Source: Glomus cerebriforme (lineage: Eukaryota; Glomeromycota; Glomeromycetes; Glomerales; Glomeraceae). From it: DNA of 56,068 nucleotides. The stretch covers positions 57,635 through 113,702 of the forward strand of contig QKYT01000249.1 of the NCBI GenBank assembly GCA_003550305.1, read 5' to 3'. The position numbers were made by a program, and so were the translations under genes. The notes beneath the pieces were generated by a model, which was not told where the DNA came from, did no database searches, and saw only the letters and a list, made by a program, of their open reading frames with translations. Positions 35,872 through 48,779 of the stretch are shown here, in pieces. Within the stretch, counting starts at the first letter, position 1; the number at the start of each line of letters is the position of its first letter.

Positions 35872-37075
35872 AAATAATAGGTATATTATCATTAAATGAC
35901 TGTTTGGTGTCAAATGACACTAAAATTATATAAAGCAACACTTCCAAAACTTACTGACATAATTATTAGACTGAAACTTAAAAGATATTTAAAAGTGATA
36001 AGCAGTATTATAGTATAATTTCTGACTAAATTGAAATGCAATATTTTGGCATCCAAGTTGTCATAAAAGTGATATAGAACTAGCAAATCTAGCTTCCTGC
36101 TAGTTTCTTATTAACAATTCTATAATACTATCATAATACTATTATGACATCAAGTTGGATTTCTCAAATTATATGTTTTTAAGATTAGTCAAAATTATAC
36201 TATAGTATTAACTAAAATTAATTAAAATTAATTATAATTTACTGCATTATCTAACACAATTTTTTTTTGGTAATCAAAAGTATCAATATCAATCTAATAT
36301 TTTAACAATAAAAAAATCACAGAGCTGGATAACTATATGTGTAGCTCCTTAGCAATAAAAAAACTATAGAGTAATATAAATATATAGATAACTCTTTGAT
36401 AATAAAAAATTAAACCAATATAAAGATAATTTCTTAATAATAAAAGAACTATAGATAGTTAGGAAAAGTAACATACTAGTACCACTAGATTATGAAACTA
36501 CTATTAGATTATAACATCATAATTAGATAGTAGAAATTAACTAAATAATAGCTAGAATGTAGTAAAATATCTTAAAATAGGAAATATCATTATAAATAGT
36601 ATTATTAAATTATAGCATTAGATTATAACATAACTATTAGACTATAATACCATTAACAGATTATAACATTATAGTATCACTATTAGACTATAACATTACT
36701 ATCATAATTTAATCTAAATCACTAGAGATTCTTTAATATAATTATATTAAAGAACCTTTGATAGCTAATAGTCTTAAGTTTCAACTTAATTTTGATAAAA
36801 TAATTATATTATTTAAATTTAAATTATGAAATTTTCATAATCTTTAATTCATTAATTTATCTATAAAATTCTTCAAAAACTCTTCTCTATAAATAGATAA
36901 AGACCTTTAATATTTATTATAGGGAAATGCTATTGCTATTCCCTCTATCTATTTATAGTGATAAAAAAATATAAAAAAAAATTTAATAATAATTATATAT
37001 CTAAAATAAAATATATACTATTAGTATATGACTATATATGAAATCAAAATTAAATCTCAAAAAGTCAAAATATTT
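35872..37075. other. Low-complexity repeats, no gene
   Basis: AT-rich DNA with degenerate iterations: TTAGCAATAAAAAAACTATAGAG / TTGATAATAAAAAATTA at ~45-60 bp intervals (36290-36450), and CTATTAGATTATAACAT words scattered over 36480-36700. Nothing coding. Confidence 0.5.
36729..36754. repeat. Perfect 26-bp palindrome
   Basis: Half-site TTCTTTAATATAA followed directly by its exact complement, no loop. It could extrude as a cruciform, be a relic of a tiny foldback element, or be chance in AT-rich DNA. Confidence 0.7.
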
Positions 37076-37085
37076 TAGTTTGAAG

Positions 37086-38241
37086 TGGAATTTTGAAAAA
37101 AATCTGATTTGATCTGAATCTGCAGATTTGATCTGAAAGACTGAAACGGATTCAAATTAGTTTGCAAATTTAAGATTCATAGATCTAATCTGAATTAAAT
37201 AAATCTAATCTGAATCCAATCAATCTGATCTGATTAGATTCAGATCTTCATTATTTAAAATAAAAAAAAAAATTTTTTATTTTTATTTTTTTTTTGAATC
37301 TTTTTTTTTTTAAAGACAGAATAACGAACAAAAAACCCTGAATAAACAGTTCCTGAATAAACTAAAGGTGAGTTCATTCTTTTATTTACTTTATTAATTA
37401 TTAGGGAACGTAATTAATGTTTCCCTTTTTTCTTTTTTTAGGAAACTGGATAAACATAAAATTCATTCTTTTTTTACTTTATTATTATTAGAAAAAGTAA
37501 TTAACGTTCACCTTTTTCTTTTTTTTAGGAAACCAGATGAATGAACAAAGTCAAATAACTACGATCTTGGATAAATAAACTAAAAGGTTGGTTTGTTTAT
37601 TTTTTCAATTTTTTATTTTTAGAGAATATAATTAATATTTTTCTTTTCTTTTTTTTTTAAAAATTGAATGAATGGATAAAGCCAAATGAATAAAATCTGA
37701 ACGAATGAACTAAGAGGTTAGTTCATTCATTTCTTTTTATTTTTTATTTTCAGGAAATATAATTAATGTCTTCCTTCTCTTTTTTTTAGAAAACTGGACA
37801 AATGGATAAAGCTAAATGAATGGAATCTAAACAAATGAACTAAGAGGTTAGTTTGTTCATTTCTTTCATTTTTTTACTTTTAGGGAACATAATTAATGTC
37901 TCCCTTTTTTTTTTAGAAAATCAGATAAACAAATGAAGCTGAATGAATGGAATCTGAATGAACGAACTAAGAGGTTAATTCATTCATTTCTTTTTATTTT
38001 TTTACTTTCAAAGAATGTAATTAACATCTCCCTTCTCTTATTTTTAGGAAACTGAATGAATAATTAGATTCAGATTCAGATTTCAATTAGTTTTAGTTTA
38101 GTTCAGTTTCAGATTAATTAAATCCAAATCAGTTCAGTTCAAATTTGGATCAGTTTCAGATCAGTTTGAATCAGATTTAGTTAGATTCAGATCAGATCAG
38201 ATTTAAATCAAATCTGATCTAAATCAATCTATTTAGAATAT
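37086..38241. mobile_element. TIR-bounded element carrying exon/intron-like array 2
   Basis: Flanking decamers TAGTTTGAAG (37076-37085) and TAGTTTGGAG (38242-38251) match at 9 of 10 bases. The ~200-bp flanks inside are runs of GATTCAGATC/GATCTGAATC words in opposite orientation, ending (right, minus strand) ATATTCTAAATAGATTGATT. Between them (about 37365-38060) lie six tandem units spaced 87-132 bp. Each has a ~57-nt block (GAAACTGGATAAA..., ..GAATGAACTAAGAG), a donor-like GTTAGTTCATTC, a GTAATTAATGT word, then a long T-tract ending TTTTTAG. No protein frame survives through the blocks. The word similarity of its right end to the 27790-28277 element suggests one family. Confidence 0.6.
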
Positions 38242-38251
38242 TAGTTTGGAG

Positions 38252-40276
38252 ACATAAAAGTTAAAATTAAAGTTAAAATAGGCTAAAATTGTATCATATC
38301 ACATGATTTTATATAATTATAAAATAATATAAAACTTTAGACTATAATAATTTTATTAATATTAATACTATAAATATAAAATATATAAAAATAAATTTTC
38401 ACATCAAGATGAATCTAATAATATATATATAAAGATCATTAAAATCTAATTACTGGATACTAAGATAATAGATTTTAAAGTTGATATAAAAATTATATAA
38501 TATAATATAATTTTGGTATTTTAACTTTTAGAAAGGTCTAAGTTAAAATTATTTTGACTATTTCAATTATTTTAGAAATAAAAATACCTAATTTCAATTT
38601 TATATATATATACGATATCATTTAATAGTGTATAATGTATTAAACAATGCATTAATATTGAAAAATACATATATTAATTAAACTTTAGTGTTGATCATGT
38701 ATACTAATACAAATTAATATCTCAAAAACTTTCTGATATATATAATTTAAAGATATTTTATATTTAATAAACTTTTTCTAGTTTTTATAATTAATTAAAT
38801 ATTTTTATTGTATAAATAAATAATAATTAATAAATTTAATTTTTTTTTTAAGATAAGTTAATCATATTTATTGTATTAGTGTCAAATATGATGAATACAT
38901 CTTATAAATCATAAATACACTCTCTAACGATAAGAAAAATGTAACTTGTCACACAAAAAAAAAGATTTATAAAGATGAGAAGTGAAATCAACTCTTTCTT
39001 AATGCAAACTGATTTTTATATTTTATCTACAATCCTTCCAACCTAGTACTAAGTGATTATCTAAATTAATATGAATAATATGTCTATCTGAATTTCCTAC
39101 TATAATAATATTTCTATTTAAATTACTATTATTATAATTACATGATCTAAACTATTATTATTACAATTATTCCTACTATTTTTCCTATTAATAAACCCTA
39201 TTAATTGCAGAACATCCTCACCATGCATACAATTAATTTTATTCTTTAGATGATTAAATTTAATTTTTTAATATTATGTAATATAATAATTTTTACTTTC
39301 AATAAAATATTAAATTATTTATATATTTTATTATTTTTAAATATTAATATTTAACTAATTTTATTATTTTATATTTTATAATTATTGCAAAAATATATAA
39401 TAAAATTAAATAACTAAAATTTTTTAGTATTTTAAAAATATAGAGATTAATTTTTTATAAAAATATGATTATAATTATTTGATATAAAAATTACAATAAC
39501 TGCATATCATATCATTTGTTTAATTTTATTATAACAACTAATTATTTGTTATTTATTCTCTTATAGATGAGTTTTAACCTTCTTACTGTAAATAAATATA
39601 CTTATAATTTTGAAAAGATAATTCCTATCTAATAAAATTACTATTTTAAATTAATTAAATATTTTAATATTCATATTAGTAGTTAGTATTTTCATTTAAC
39701 TATTGCCTATTTGATTATTTGTAGCTAGCTAAATTGGTCCAAAAAATCTTTGGTTATGATCAAATGCAAATATTGTCTTACATATATAAGAATATTTTAG
39801 AATTCTATTACATAAAGATAATAATAATTGGTATTATCTTTGGTTATATTAAATATCTTTGATATAATTTTTAATTTTAATTTATTAATCAAATAAATAA
39901 ATTTTATAAAAATTACAAAATAGCATAAAGCCTTAAAAGTAGCTAGACAAATTTGGTATCTTTCATAACAAAAGAACGCTTTTGTTGCTTTTGTTCCTAA
40001 AGTTATTTGGTTATTGTTACTAAAAAAAGGTGTTTACTATTTTATCCCGATTGCTTACATTCCTGCTGATCAGATGATCTGAAGTTGTTTCGTAACTGGA
40101 TATTGACCAAGATCCGTATCACATGGTGACAATTATATCATCAGTCTGTGTATTATGTTCAAGCAACTGATACTATATATTGTGGCGAAAAGCGAGGCTG
40201 ATAAATATATCAGATATATTTTCTTTCGAATGAATTACTCATTTGAAGAGATTATTCTTATTTGAACTAATTGACG
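38252..40276. other. AT-rich spacer upstream of the EST1/SMG7-like gene
   Basis: Mostly simple AT sequence. A patch at 38880-39240 (ATAAATACACTCTCTAACGA to CAGAACATCCTCACCATG) has a mixed composition that could be a fragment of a solo LTR or other repeat, but no matching copy lies in the window. From ~39950 the composition becomes less biased, probably the promoter and 5' UTR of the gene at 40277. Confidence 0.4.
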
Positions 40277-43200
40277 ATGCCGTCTTCGGATTGCCAAACT
40301 GCTTTAGATTTATACAAGTATGAACTTATTTTTATCTTTGGTTTTAATGGAATAAAAAGATGTGTTTCAAGATATTATATGAGTCAAATGAAATAAGCGT
40401 TTTTTTTTTGCATCTTAATGTTTTCTTACCTTTTCTGGCTTTTTTTCTGGATTAATTCAACATTTTAGATCTTCGGTTGAGCTGGAAGTTGAGCTTCGTC
40501 AAGCTACGAAATCTAGATCGATTTTTGACAAACAAGTTGCTACTCTACGGTCAAAGTAAATACAAGCTAATGCAAAGCGTTCGTTTCGTTTATTATTTTC
40601 ATAAATCGTTAACTCGTAAGTTATATGTATTTTTTCATTTAAAAAATAGGTTACGGGATACTTATGAAAAAGTAATTTTTCTCGATTATGAATTGGCTCA
40701 AGCAAAGGAAGTTGAGCAGAACTTGTGGAAATACGTGTATTATAAAGTTATCGAAGATTTCAGAAAGAAGATTCGTGCTGTGAGTGTGCATTTTAGTAAA
40801 AGTTCTTTCCTTTTCTTATAAAGGAATATAAATACTTAGATAAAATTTACTTATAGTTGCCTGCACCTAATGGAAGATCTAAATCAACTTCTAAAAAGTT
40901 GACTAGTTCTTTTCGTTCATTTCTACATGAAGCGACGGGATTTTATTATTCATTTATCCAGAGACTTGCGATTCATTTTGAACTGAAGGAGTTGGATCCA
41001 GTTATCAAAAAATTTGGATTAACGATAGGTTAGTTAAAATATTTGATACACTAAATTACATTGGTATTAAAGGTAAAATATTAACCGGTTTTTACCAGAA
41101 CCCACTGAAGTTTGTCAGCGTTCTTACTCTGAGGATATTAAACAACGAGCTGTACTTAGTTGTCATAAAAGTTTAATATTTCTAGGCGATTTGGGTAATA
41201 CAATTATCTAATTATCAGATATAATTTATTCGTAAACAATGCGATTATTAATTAAAATATTTTCTTAATAATTTAGCTCGCTATCGCGAATTACACAGTG
41301 ATCGAATAAACAAAAACTGGTCCACTGCATGTGATTATTATAATCATGCTAGACAGCTCGTTCCTGATAGCGGTAAAGTTTTCTAAGGAATTGATTATGC
41401 TTTTTTTTACGTTCACACAATTAATTTGTTAATTAAAATAGGTAACCCCCATAACCAATTGGCTGTCATTGCAACTTACAACTCTGATGACTTTCTTGCC
41501 GTCTATCATTATTATCGCAGTCTTGTTGTCAAACATCAATTTTTGACTGCAAAAGATAATATTAGTCTTTTATTTCATAAAGCCCAAACAGATACTCCTG
41601 ATAGAGAAACGGAAATGGTTCAAAAAGTACAACGAGAATATGGTGGGAGGAGGCGTTTTTCTCATCAACGTCAAATGTCGTCTTCATCAATAGCTCAGTC
41701 AAATAAATTAAAAGCAAGCGAAGCTATTCAATCTTTTTTTGCTGATTTTATTAGGTTGCATAGTATATTGTATTTAAAAGTAAAGTATGTATTATTATTT
41801 ATTCATTATTGATGTGATTTTTGATTCTGTTTGTTAAAATAATTAACCCATTTTTTCTTAATTTATAGTTTAGAATCCTATTCCGAATTAAAGGCGTCTG
41901 TATTGAATCAGTTAAAAGAGCATGTTCTTTCGCGTGCGTTGGAACCTGATCATCTTTTAAAATTAACCGTGATAAACATGGCAGCTTTATACGTAATTCG
42001 ACTCATCGCCAACAGTATGTTTGAAATATTACAGATGTTCAATATTTATTATAAGTTATTTATAATGTTATTCTAAACTCGGATTTTTCGAATTAGGTGA
42101 AAATGGAAGCACCAACCACAGTCCAAAAGCTACATCCACATATTCACAATCATCCAAGAAGGCTCTTGTAGAGAAACATTCTGTCTTGTTGGTGTTGGAT
42201 ACTCTCACAACATTATTGGATATGTGTAACTCTGAATTAGCAGATGTTTCCATTGATGGATTGGACCAAAGGCACAATGCGGTTCAAATTCTTCCCGCTT
42301 CTGTTAAAAGGAGTCTTGCATCTCTTCGTATGGGAACGAAATGGGTTTATTCAAGACTTGATTATATAGCATCCATGTCTAGTATTATCTCTAAAGACCC
42401 TAATGTTAAGAGCGAATTTATTAACTTCGCTAGATTTTGGGAATGTTATGCCGAATTCCTTAACGCAATGGAAAGATTGTTACCTCATAGTCAAGGTGTT
42501 CCTCTTGATGTTCCTTTGAAGGAAGATTTTGAATTAAATGGGTTTTTGGTTCTTAAGGACCATATATTTATGTATAAAAATGCGTCAGCGAATCAGGGCG
42601 AGCCATTTGAAGAATTAGATATGCGTATTTATGACATTTTTGAGGATGCAAAAAAGATTTCTGAATCAGAGGTGTGTAAAATAATTATGCATTAAACTAT
42701 TTTTCTATTATTATTATTATTGTATTAAAAAAATTGAATTTTTTGTAGTTGACCCAGTTATTTTACTATGACGGCTTCTTTAGTGCAAATGAACCTCCTT
42801 GCAAAGTTACTTCTTCTGTTAATATTCTTAGTCCAACGGAACATGAAATTATAGAAGAACATTATTTGGAAGACACTAATGAAGGATCTAAAGTCACCGA
42901 CTTGATTATTGACCGGGACGACACTAGCCTAGCTGAGTCTCAGTCATTTTCATCAAATAGCCCTAAAGAAAAGAATAGTGATACAGCTGAAGATGAAACA
43001 GAAGATGAAGTCATCTTATTCACCGGGCGTCATTCGACAATTATTGATAATGATAATTCAAGGTTTGTAATAATTATTAAAATCGGTTTGTTAAAATCCG
43101 ACGATCAATTAAGTATATCAACACTAATTTTTTTTTTTAGTGCTCCAACAATCTCTAAAAAGTCTCCCCCTCATCCAGTTGAAAAGTTAGATAGTCCAAC

Positions 43201-44125
43201 AACAGCTGAGGTCTTGCTGAGCCAGGTTTTAAATTCCAATCAACAAGTCACTTCATCTTTTTCTCATAATAGACCAAACGAACAACAAAAGTATTGGAAT
43301 CATTTCAATACACCTCAATTATTCCCTACCAATAGTAATTCCATGCAATACGATAAATTAGAAGCTAAACCCGTAAATTTAGATAAGACAGATTATTTAA
43401 CACCTGTGAGCAGACCACCTACTACTATTTCAAATGGTCTTTTGAACACAAATACTAATTTATACGATCCAACTTCGTCTGCGAGTCCAACAACTGTCTC
43501 CGGAGTCCCAAATGCCTCGCAAGATCCACTTGTTCCATCTACAAAACGGTCAAATGATGTAAAAATGTCATTACCATATCAGAATACTGCTACTTCTCCA
43601 AGTGCTTCTTTATTTGCTTTCCCGGGTACAGATCAATTTGGCTTGTTTGGTCATTCGAATAATAGTTATACGGATTCTTCAGTTAAACCTAGCATATCAA
43701 CAACCGTAGCTCCTCCGCCCGGATTTACTGCTGATACATCCAATTTTGAAATGCATAAACAGGGCCAGCAACAAAATAGTAATAATTATCAACAATCTTT
43801 ATTTCAAACGCCTAACGCTTTTGGATTTTCCTCTTTTGATATTATGCGCACTCAATGGAAGAATGGTAACGATTATAAAATTAACGGAACGCCTGATAAT
43901 AATGTCATTGGATTGACTTATCAAGGTAATCAGGATATGAATACTATTAGCGCAAGTGATCAAAACACCGATCCATTATTTTGGCTTATGGATTCCACAA
44001 ATACAAATATCTCACCGTCAAAAAAAGGGACTAATGGATCTTTGTCGGAACAAAATGCAACAAATGATCCTCGTGATCAATTTCGCTACTTTTCACACGG
44101 TTGGACTCATGCATCAATTGGCTAA
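40277..44125 (+). CDS. EST1/SMG7-like protein (994 aa, 11 coding exons)
   Basis: Likely a member of the EST1/EBS1/SMG7 family, which binds phosphorylated UPF1 in nonsense-mediated mRNA decay or, in yeast Est1, recruits telomerase. Exons: 40277-40317, 40469-40555, 40650-40779, 40857-41028, 41099-41194, 41277-41372, 41442-41784, 41869-42014, 42097-42671, 42749-43062 and 43141-44125; joined length 2985 nt in frame. The N-terminal third has the EST1 14-3-3-like/TPR domain: LWKYVYYKVIEDFRKKIR, HKSLIFLGDLARYRELH, ACDYYNHARQLVPDSGNPHN, QLAVIATY, then YYRSLVVKHQFLTAKDN. Residues ~330-560 look like the adjoining helical EST1 region. The rest is disordered, Ser/Asn/Gln-rich. There is no C-terminal PIN domain, which argues for SMG7/EBS1 rather than SMG6. 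The first ATG that feeds the exon chain is used. Confidence 0.82.
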
Positions 44126-45640
44126 AAATTAATGTGTTAGAATGCGAGATGGGAATCGAGAAAACGAGTTATTTTGCTCGTAACCAAGGCCTGCTTATTA
44201 TAAGTAACCATTTTGCCGTGGAATAATACGGACGATACAAATGAGATTGCATAAGACGGAATGTGAACAGACATACAAAATCGTATGTTCTTCATTATCG
44301 GTTCTCTGGAAGTTAATCGGCGATTTCGCTGCTTTCAGAGAAATTTTATATCTCACAATTTCCGACGTTTCCATGGAGTTAACGTGACAATAAGTGACAG
44401 AGTCTGTTTTTGCTTTCCTTTCCTTGTATCGTTCCGTATTGCATTTTTTTACTTTTTTATTAACCATACATTTCTGATATGTGCAAATCGATAACAATTA
44501 GTTGTCTTTCTTTTTCTTTTCCTTTTTTTTTTTTTTTTACCTTTTATTATCTGTTATTCAAAGTTTAAATTCAGTATTATGAACTTCTTTTGTTAAAAAA
44601 AAAATAATTTTTTTTTCTTTCTTATCAATTTTATTATTTTTTTTATTATTTTTATTTTTGCTTTGCAGATGGACGATGCTGAAAGGAAAGTGATTACTAA
44701 GGGATACAGAGAATTGGAACCTTAGCTGTATATTATATACCTCTGTGATATGTTGCAATGTCTTATAAATCTGGATTTTTTTAAATGCTTGATTTGATTA
44801 TTTTAAATTTTAACGTAGGTAACCAGTATCCATCTGTGATTAAAAAATAATTTTTCATATCCTTTATAGTTTATAGTCACATCCTTTATAGTCACATTCT
44901 ATTTACAATTTCTCACGAAAAAAAGCTTTTCTTTATTTGTACTGTACTTATAGAAGAAACCTGTTTTGAAGGATTTTTTTCAGAGGGATATGGTTATGAA
45001 GTATTAACTATATATATGTAGTGGAAGTTTATTATTAATATTAAATATATTTAATTCTTATTAAATAAAAAATGATTTTAAACTTTATAATTAACAAGTA
45101 ATAATTCTCAAAGGGTTAATCTTTTGTATTTATAATTAAAAAGTAATATATGATTTATTATTATTCTTATTTGATTATAGTTTATATACTTTTATTTAAA
45201 CATTTTTATTCTATAAAATTGCATAAAAAGTATTATATATAATTATATATATTACCTAAACAAAAGTAGGAAATCTCCTAATTTCTTAAACCTGTATATA
45301 ATAATTAAATCTGAAATTTTAATATATCTGATATGATTGCATTAAACCTAATAAGTGTATATATTAAATTTTTTTTCTAGCTTTTATATTACTTAATAAG
45401 GATTATCTTAACACTTACCGGAGGTGAAATTCACCACTCATGTGATTTTTATTACATAATTTTTTATTTATTAATTTTATCAAAAAAATTTTGGTAAATT
45501 TATGAAATTATATATAAGATTTTATTATAAAAATGCTTTTTTTTTTATTTTTTTAATAAATGGTTTAAAACAGAAAAAAGAAACAATTATTTACATAATG
45601 GAAAAAATAAAACTTCTAGTATTTAATTAGTTACTACATT
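44126..45640. other. 3' flank of the EST1/SMG7-like gene with a MITE-like patch
   Basis: 44126-44760 is probably 3' UTR and includes a strong acceptor (TTTTGCTTTGCAG, to about 44668) before ATGGACGATGCTGAAAGG, so a 3'-UTR or alternative last exon is possible. Around 44866-45010 the TATAGTCACATCC words of the 26373-26569 MITE recur, with a weak inverted partner near 44985, suggesting a diverged relative. The remainder is AT-rich with nothing recognised. Confidence 0.35.
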
Positions 45641-45985
45641 GGAGTTTAAATTATAATTAGAGTTTAAAATATCAAAGTTTAAATTTAAGTGTAATGTTAG
45701 AGTTTGAAATTATTAAAAGTCAGAATTTGCATCAGAATTTAGAGTTTGGAAATGTCAGAATCTGAAATCATTAAAAGTCAGAGTTTGCATTAGAGTTTAA
45801 AATATCAGAGTTTGAAATTATTAAAGTCAGAGTTCACGTCAGAATTTAAAACATCAGAGTTTGAAATTATTAAATATCAGAATTCACGTTAGAGTTTGAA
45901 ATATCAGAATTTGAAATTATAAAAGTCAGAGTTCATGTCAGAATTTAAAATATTGGAGTTTGAAATTATTAAGGTTAAAGTTAAA
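45640..45985 (+). repeat. Minisatellite, ~55-60-bp unit, about six copies
   Basis: Repeating order: ATCAGAGTTTGAAATTATTA, AAAGTCAGAGTT, CACGTCAGAATTTAAA (and variants), from about 45640 to 45985. Copies differ by point changes and small indels. It sits just upstream of the 46195-46440 dispersed repeat. No coding frame. Confidence 0.75.
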
Positions 45986-46194
45986 ATATCAAAAGTTAAA
46001 AATGAAAAAATGCTACTATATGAAAAAACCAAAGAATACAACTATTACAAATTACTATTATTTACAAGATATTAAAAAATAATAGTATAATACTACTATT
46101 ACTTATAAAATAATAAAAAGAAAAAAAACAAAAAAAATATGAAAAAAAGATAAAAAAACAAACCAAGTAAAAATTACTAACCAAAAATGATTAA

Positions 46195-46440
46195 TATACC
46201 ATATAGTACTACCTAAAATATTCCAGATCTGAATCAATTTATCTGATTTAAAACATTGAATTAGATCCAGGTGTGTACATTCATCCTGTCAGTACTAGAC
46301 AAATTTAATATATAAAAAATTTAAATTTGATTTAAAATAGTAATTAAATATTTTAATTTTTAGAAAATAAATTAGATTTATATATTATATATTTAATATC
46401 TTAAAATGGGTATTTTATATAGAAGTATGCCAAAATGGGA
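46195..46440 (+). repeat. Dispersed repeat, partner of 16690-16910
   Basis: Contains the shared words CAATTTATCTGATTTAAAAC, GTACTAGACAAATTTAATAT and AAAATGGGTATTTTATAT in the same order and orientation as the first copy, with an insertion of about 30 bp of AT-rich sequence. Mechanism of spread not visible. Confidence 0.65.
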
Positions 46441-46579
46441 ATCTCTTAGGCAATATTATACAGTAAATAGGTAAAATTTACTTCTTAATGAATTATTTTT
46501 AAAATTTATACATAATATAAATCACAGTAAAATTCATCTAAAATTGGGATTTTATAATTTATTGCCATGGCGATGTATT

Positions 46580-46773
46580 GCCAATGTCATGTGATTTATA
46601 ATTCCAGTCAGAATTAAATAATCTGCAATAAAATTGCCTTTTTAGAAATCTTGCATAACCCAAAATTTTAATTTTTGAGAGAAATAAAATTGCTTTTTTT
46701 GGATTGTATAATGTTACCTAATATCCAAATAAGGATATTTTAGCTAGTGTTATAAAATTTGGGCAAAATTAAG
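46580..46773 (+). repeat. Dispersed CACGTGA repeat, copy 2 of 3
   Basis: GCCAATGTCATGTGATTTAT, ATTCCAGTCAGAATTAA, AAATTGCCTTTTTAG, ATAACCCAAAATTT, then TTTGGGCAAAATTAA. It matches the copy at 27936-28127 nearly base for base over ~190 bp. The CACGTGA word is mutated to CATGTGA (C to T). Confidence 0.7.
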
Positions 46774-47518
46774 CATGTGATAAATAATATGTGACAAATA
46801 GTATTTATCATATTGAAAAAATTCTAAGTTCCTAGAATAAATAGTAAAAATGGAAAACTATGGTGTGATGTGAGGAGTGATAAATTATTATATAGTATAA
46901 GTCACATAATATAATAGATCATGTAACAGGGATGGTGATGTATCACCATGGTGATAAATTACTTTTTTCTATAAAATTAATCTATTAAAATAATAGTAAT
47001 ATTATTTGATTTATTTTATTTTTAATTTTAATTGTTATTAAAATTTTTATTTTTTATTTTTTTTAATTAATGTAATTGTATAAAAATTAGCAATTGAATA
47101 TAAAATTTATATATATGTTCTCTATAATTTAAATTATTATATATTAAAATTTTAAGTAATATTATTATGTATATTTTTAAGTAATTAATCAAAATTAGAA
47201 TCTATTACTTTTATCCAAATAGTGTAAAAGTAAAATTTTGAAAATTGCAAAATTTATTATTTATCATTATAGTCTTTTATTACTAGGATTATATTATATA
47301 TAAAGTTAAAGTTAAAAAGTTAAAATTATTTATTAGTTTATTTTTATAAATATAATTTTATTATATATCTCTCAAAGGGATGCGACATTATTATTCATTA
47401 TCTCTAATTTATTATTCTCGTATCACATCTGATTTTTATTTTTACTATTTATTTTAGGGATTTAAAATTTTTTTAAGATGTGAAATTCTATTTGTCATAT
47501 ATTAATCATCACATTTCT

Positions 47519-47686
47519 TAATTTTGGCTGAAATTTTAATTCTAGCCAGAATTTCTATTTTTGAATACTTGGGTAATATTATATAAACCAAAAAAAAATA
47601 ATTTTATTTCTTTTCAAAATCAAAATTTAGGTTATACAATACTCCAAAAAAAGGAAATTTGCTTAATTTCGGCCAGAATTATCAAA
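47519..47686 (-). repeat. Dispersed CACGTGA-type repeat, copy 3 (inverted, diverged)
   Basis: Reads in the opposite direction to the other two: TTAATTTTGGCTGAAATTTT at one end, GGTTATACAATACTCC and GGAAATTTGCTTAATTTCGG in the middle and end, finishing GGCCAGAATTAT. Its outer ends form an imperfect inverted repeat (AATTTTGGCTGAAATT / AATTCTGGCCGAAATT), which supports a TIR-element origin for the family. A 67-codon frame here is not meaningful. Confidence 0.5.
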
Positions 47687-48779
47687 TTAGAAAAATTCTT
47701 AATGATGTATAAATGTCTTACCCCTATGTTAGATCTAGATTTACCCTTAAATATAAACTTATAATTTTATATATATAAACTTAAACAATCAGTGATCATT
47801 TCATTAATTAAAAATTTGTATAACTATAAATAATAGGACATTTATACTATCAAAACTTAATTTTTTTCTAGACGATATATTTACAAGCCTTAATGAACTT
47901 TTGTTTTTTAGGCTTTTATTTGTTTTATGAAAATATGCAATTTTATTTATTAATTAATAACCTATACTATCTTTGTAAAAATTACATTAAAAAGAAATTA
48001 ATAAATTGATTTATTCTATTACTATTTGCATTTTATTTATTTTTATGATACTTCTACTACTTTTGCATCTTTTTTATTGTCCAAATTTCTGACAATTGCT
48101 TTCGAACAGAAGTAATGGCATTATCCAGAAGTTTATCTTTATATACTTTTAGTGCTGAAAGTATTGCTATTTCATTTTCAGTAATTTGATATTTAATAAT
48201 TATTTTTTCTACTTTGGTTGTAACTCAATTGAATCAGGTAAGTAGGTTTATTCATTTGTATTTTATTGGAATTCTCACCTTATGTATATTCAGTGAGGTT
48301 TATTAAAGATTGATTTAAAGTTTTTATTTTCTTTTTAATCTTGCATTTTCTTTTTTTCTGGTTATTATAATCTTTGGATTTCATTCTAACAACTTTTATT
48401 GCTTTTCTACTTAAGATTACCTGCTGAAACTAGGAGGTTTAAATAAGTTAACAAAATGCTGAAAAGCAAAACTTTGCTGAAACTATATTAAAGTTTTATT
48501 AAAAAGTTATTAAAACTCTGCCAAAAGGTGAAACCTGCCAAAATCTATTATGAATATCAAAACTGCCAAAATTATAATAAAGCTATAGTAAAATCTTGCC
48601 AAAACTAATTGTAGAATTTTGAGAAAATTTAGGCAGGCAACTATACTTTTACCTTTGGTATTTCTACTTTCTATTCCTAAAACTTCTTGTTGATATACTT
48701 CTTTGATTTATTCTAACTATATTTTTTCATAAAATAGATTTTTTTGAATTATGACTAATATAACACAAAGACGTAATTT

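Noticed and set aside
44198..44497. 99-codon minus-strand frame after the EST1/SMG7-like gene
   Set aside because: Lies in the probable 3' UTR, overlaps an equally long opposite frame, and shows no motif.
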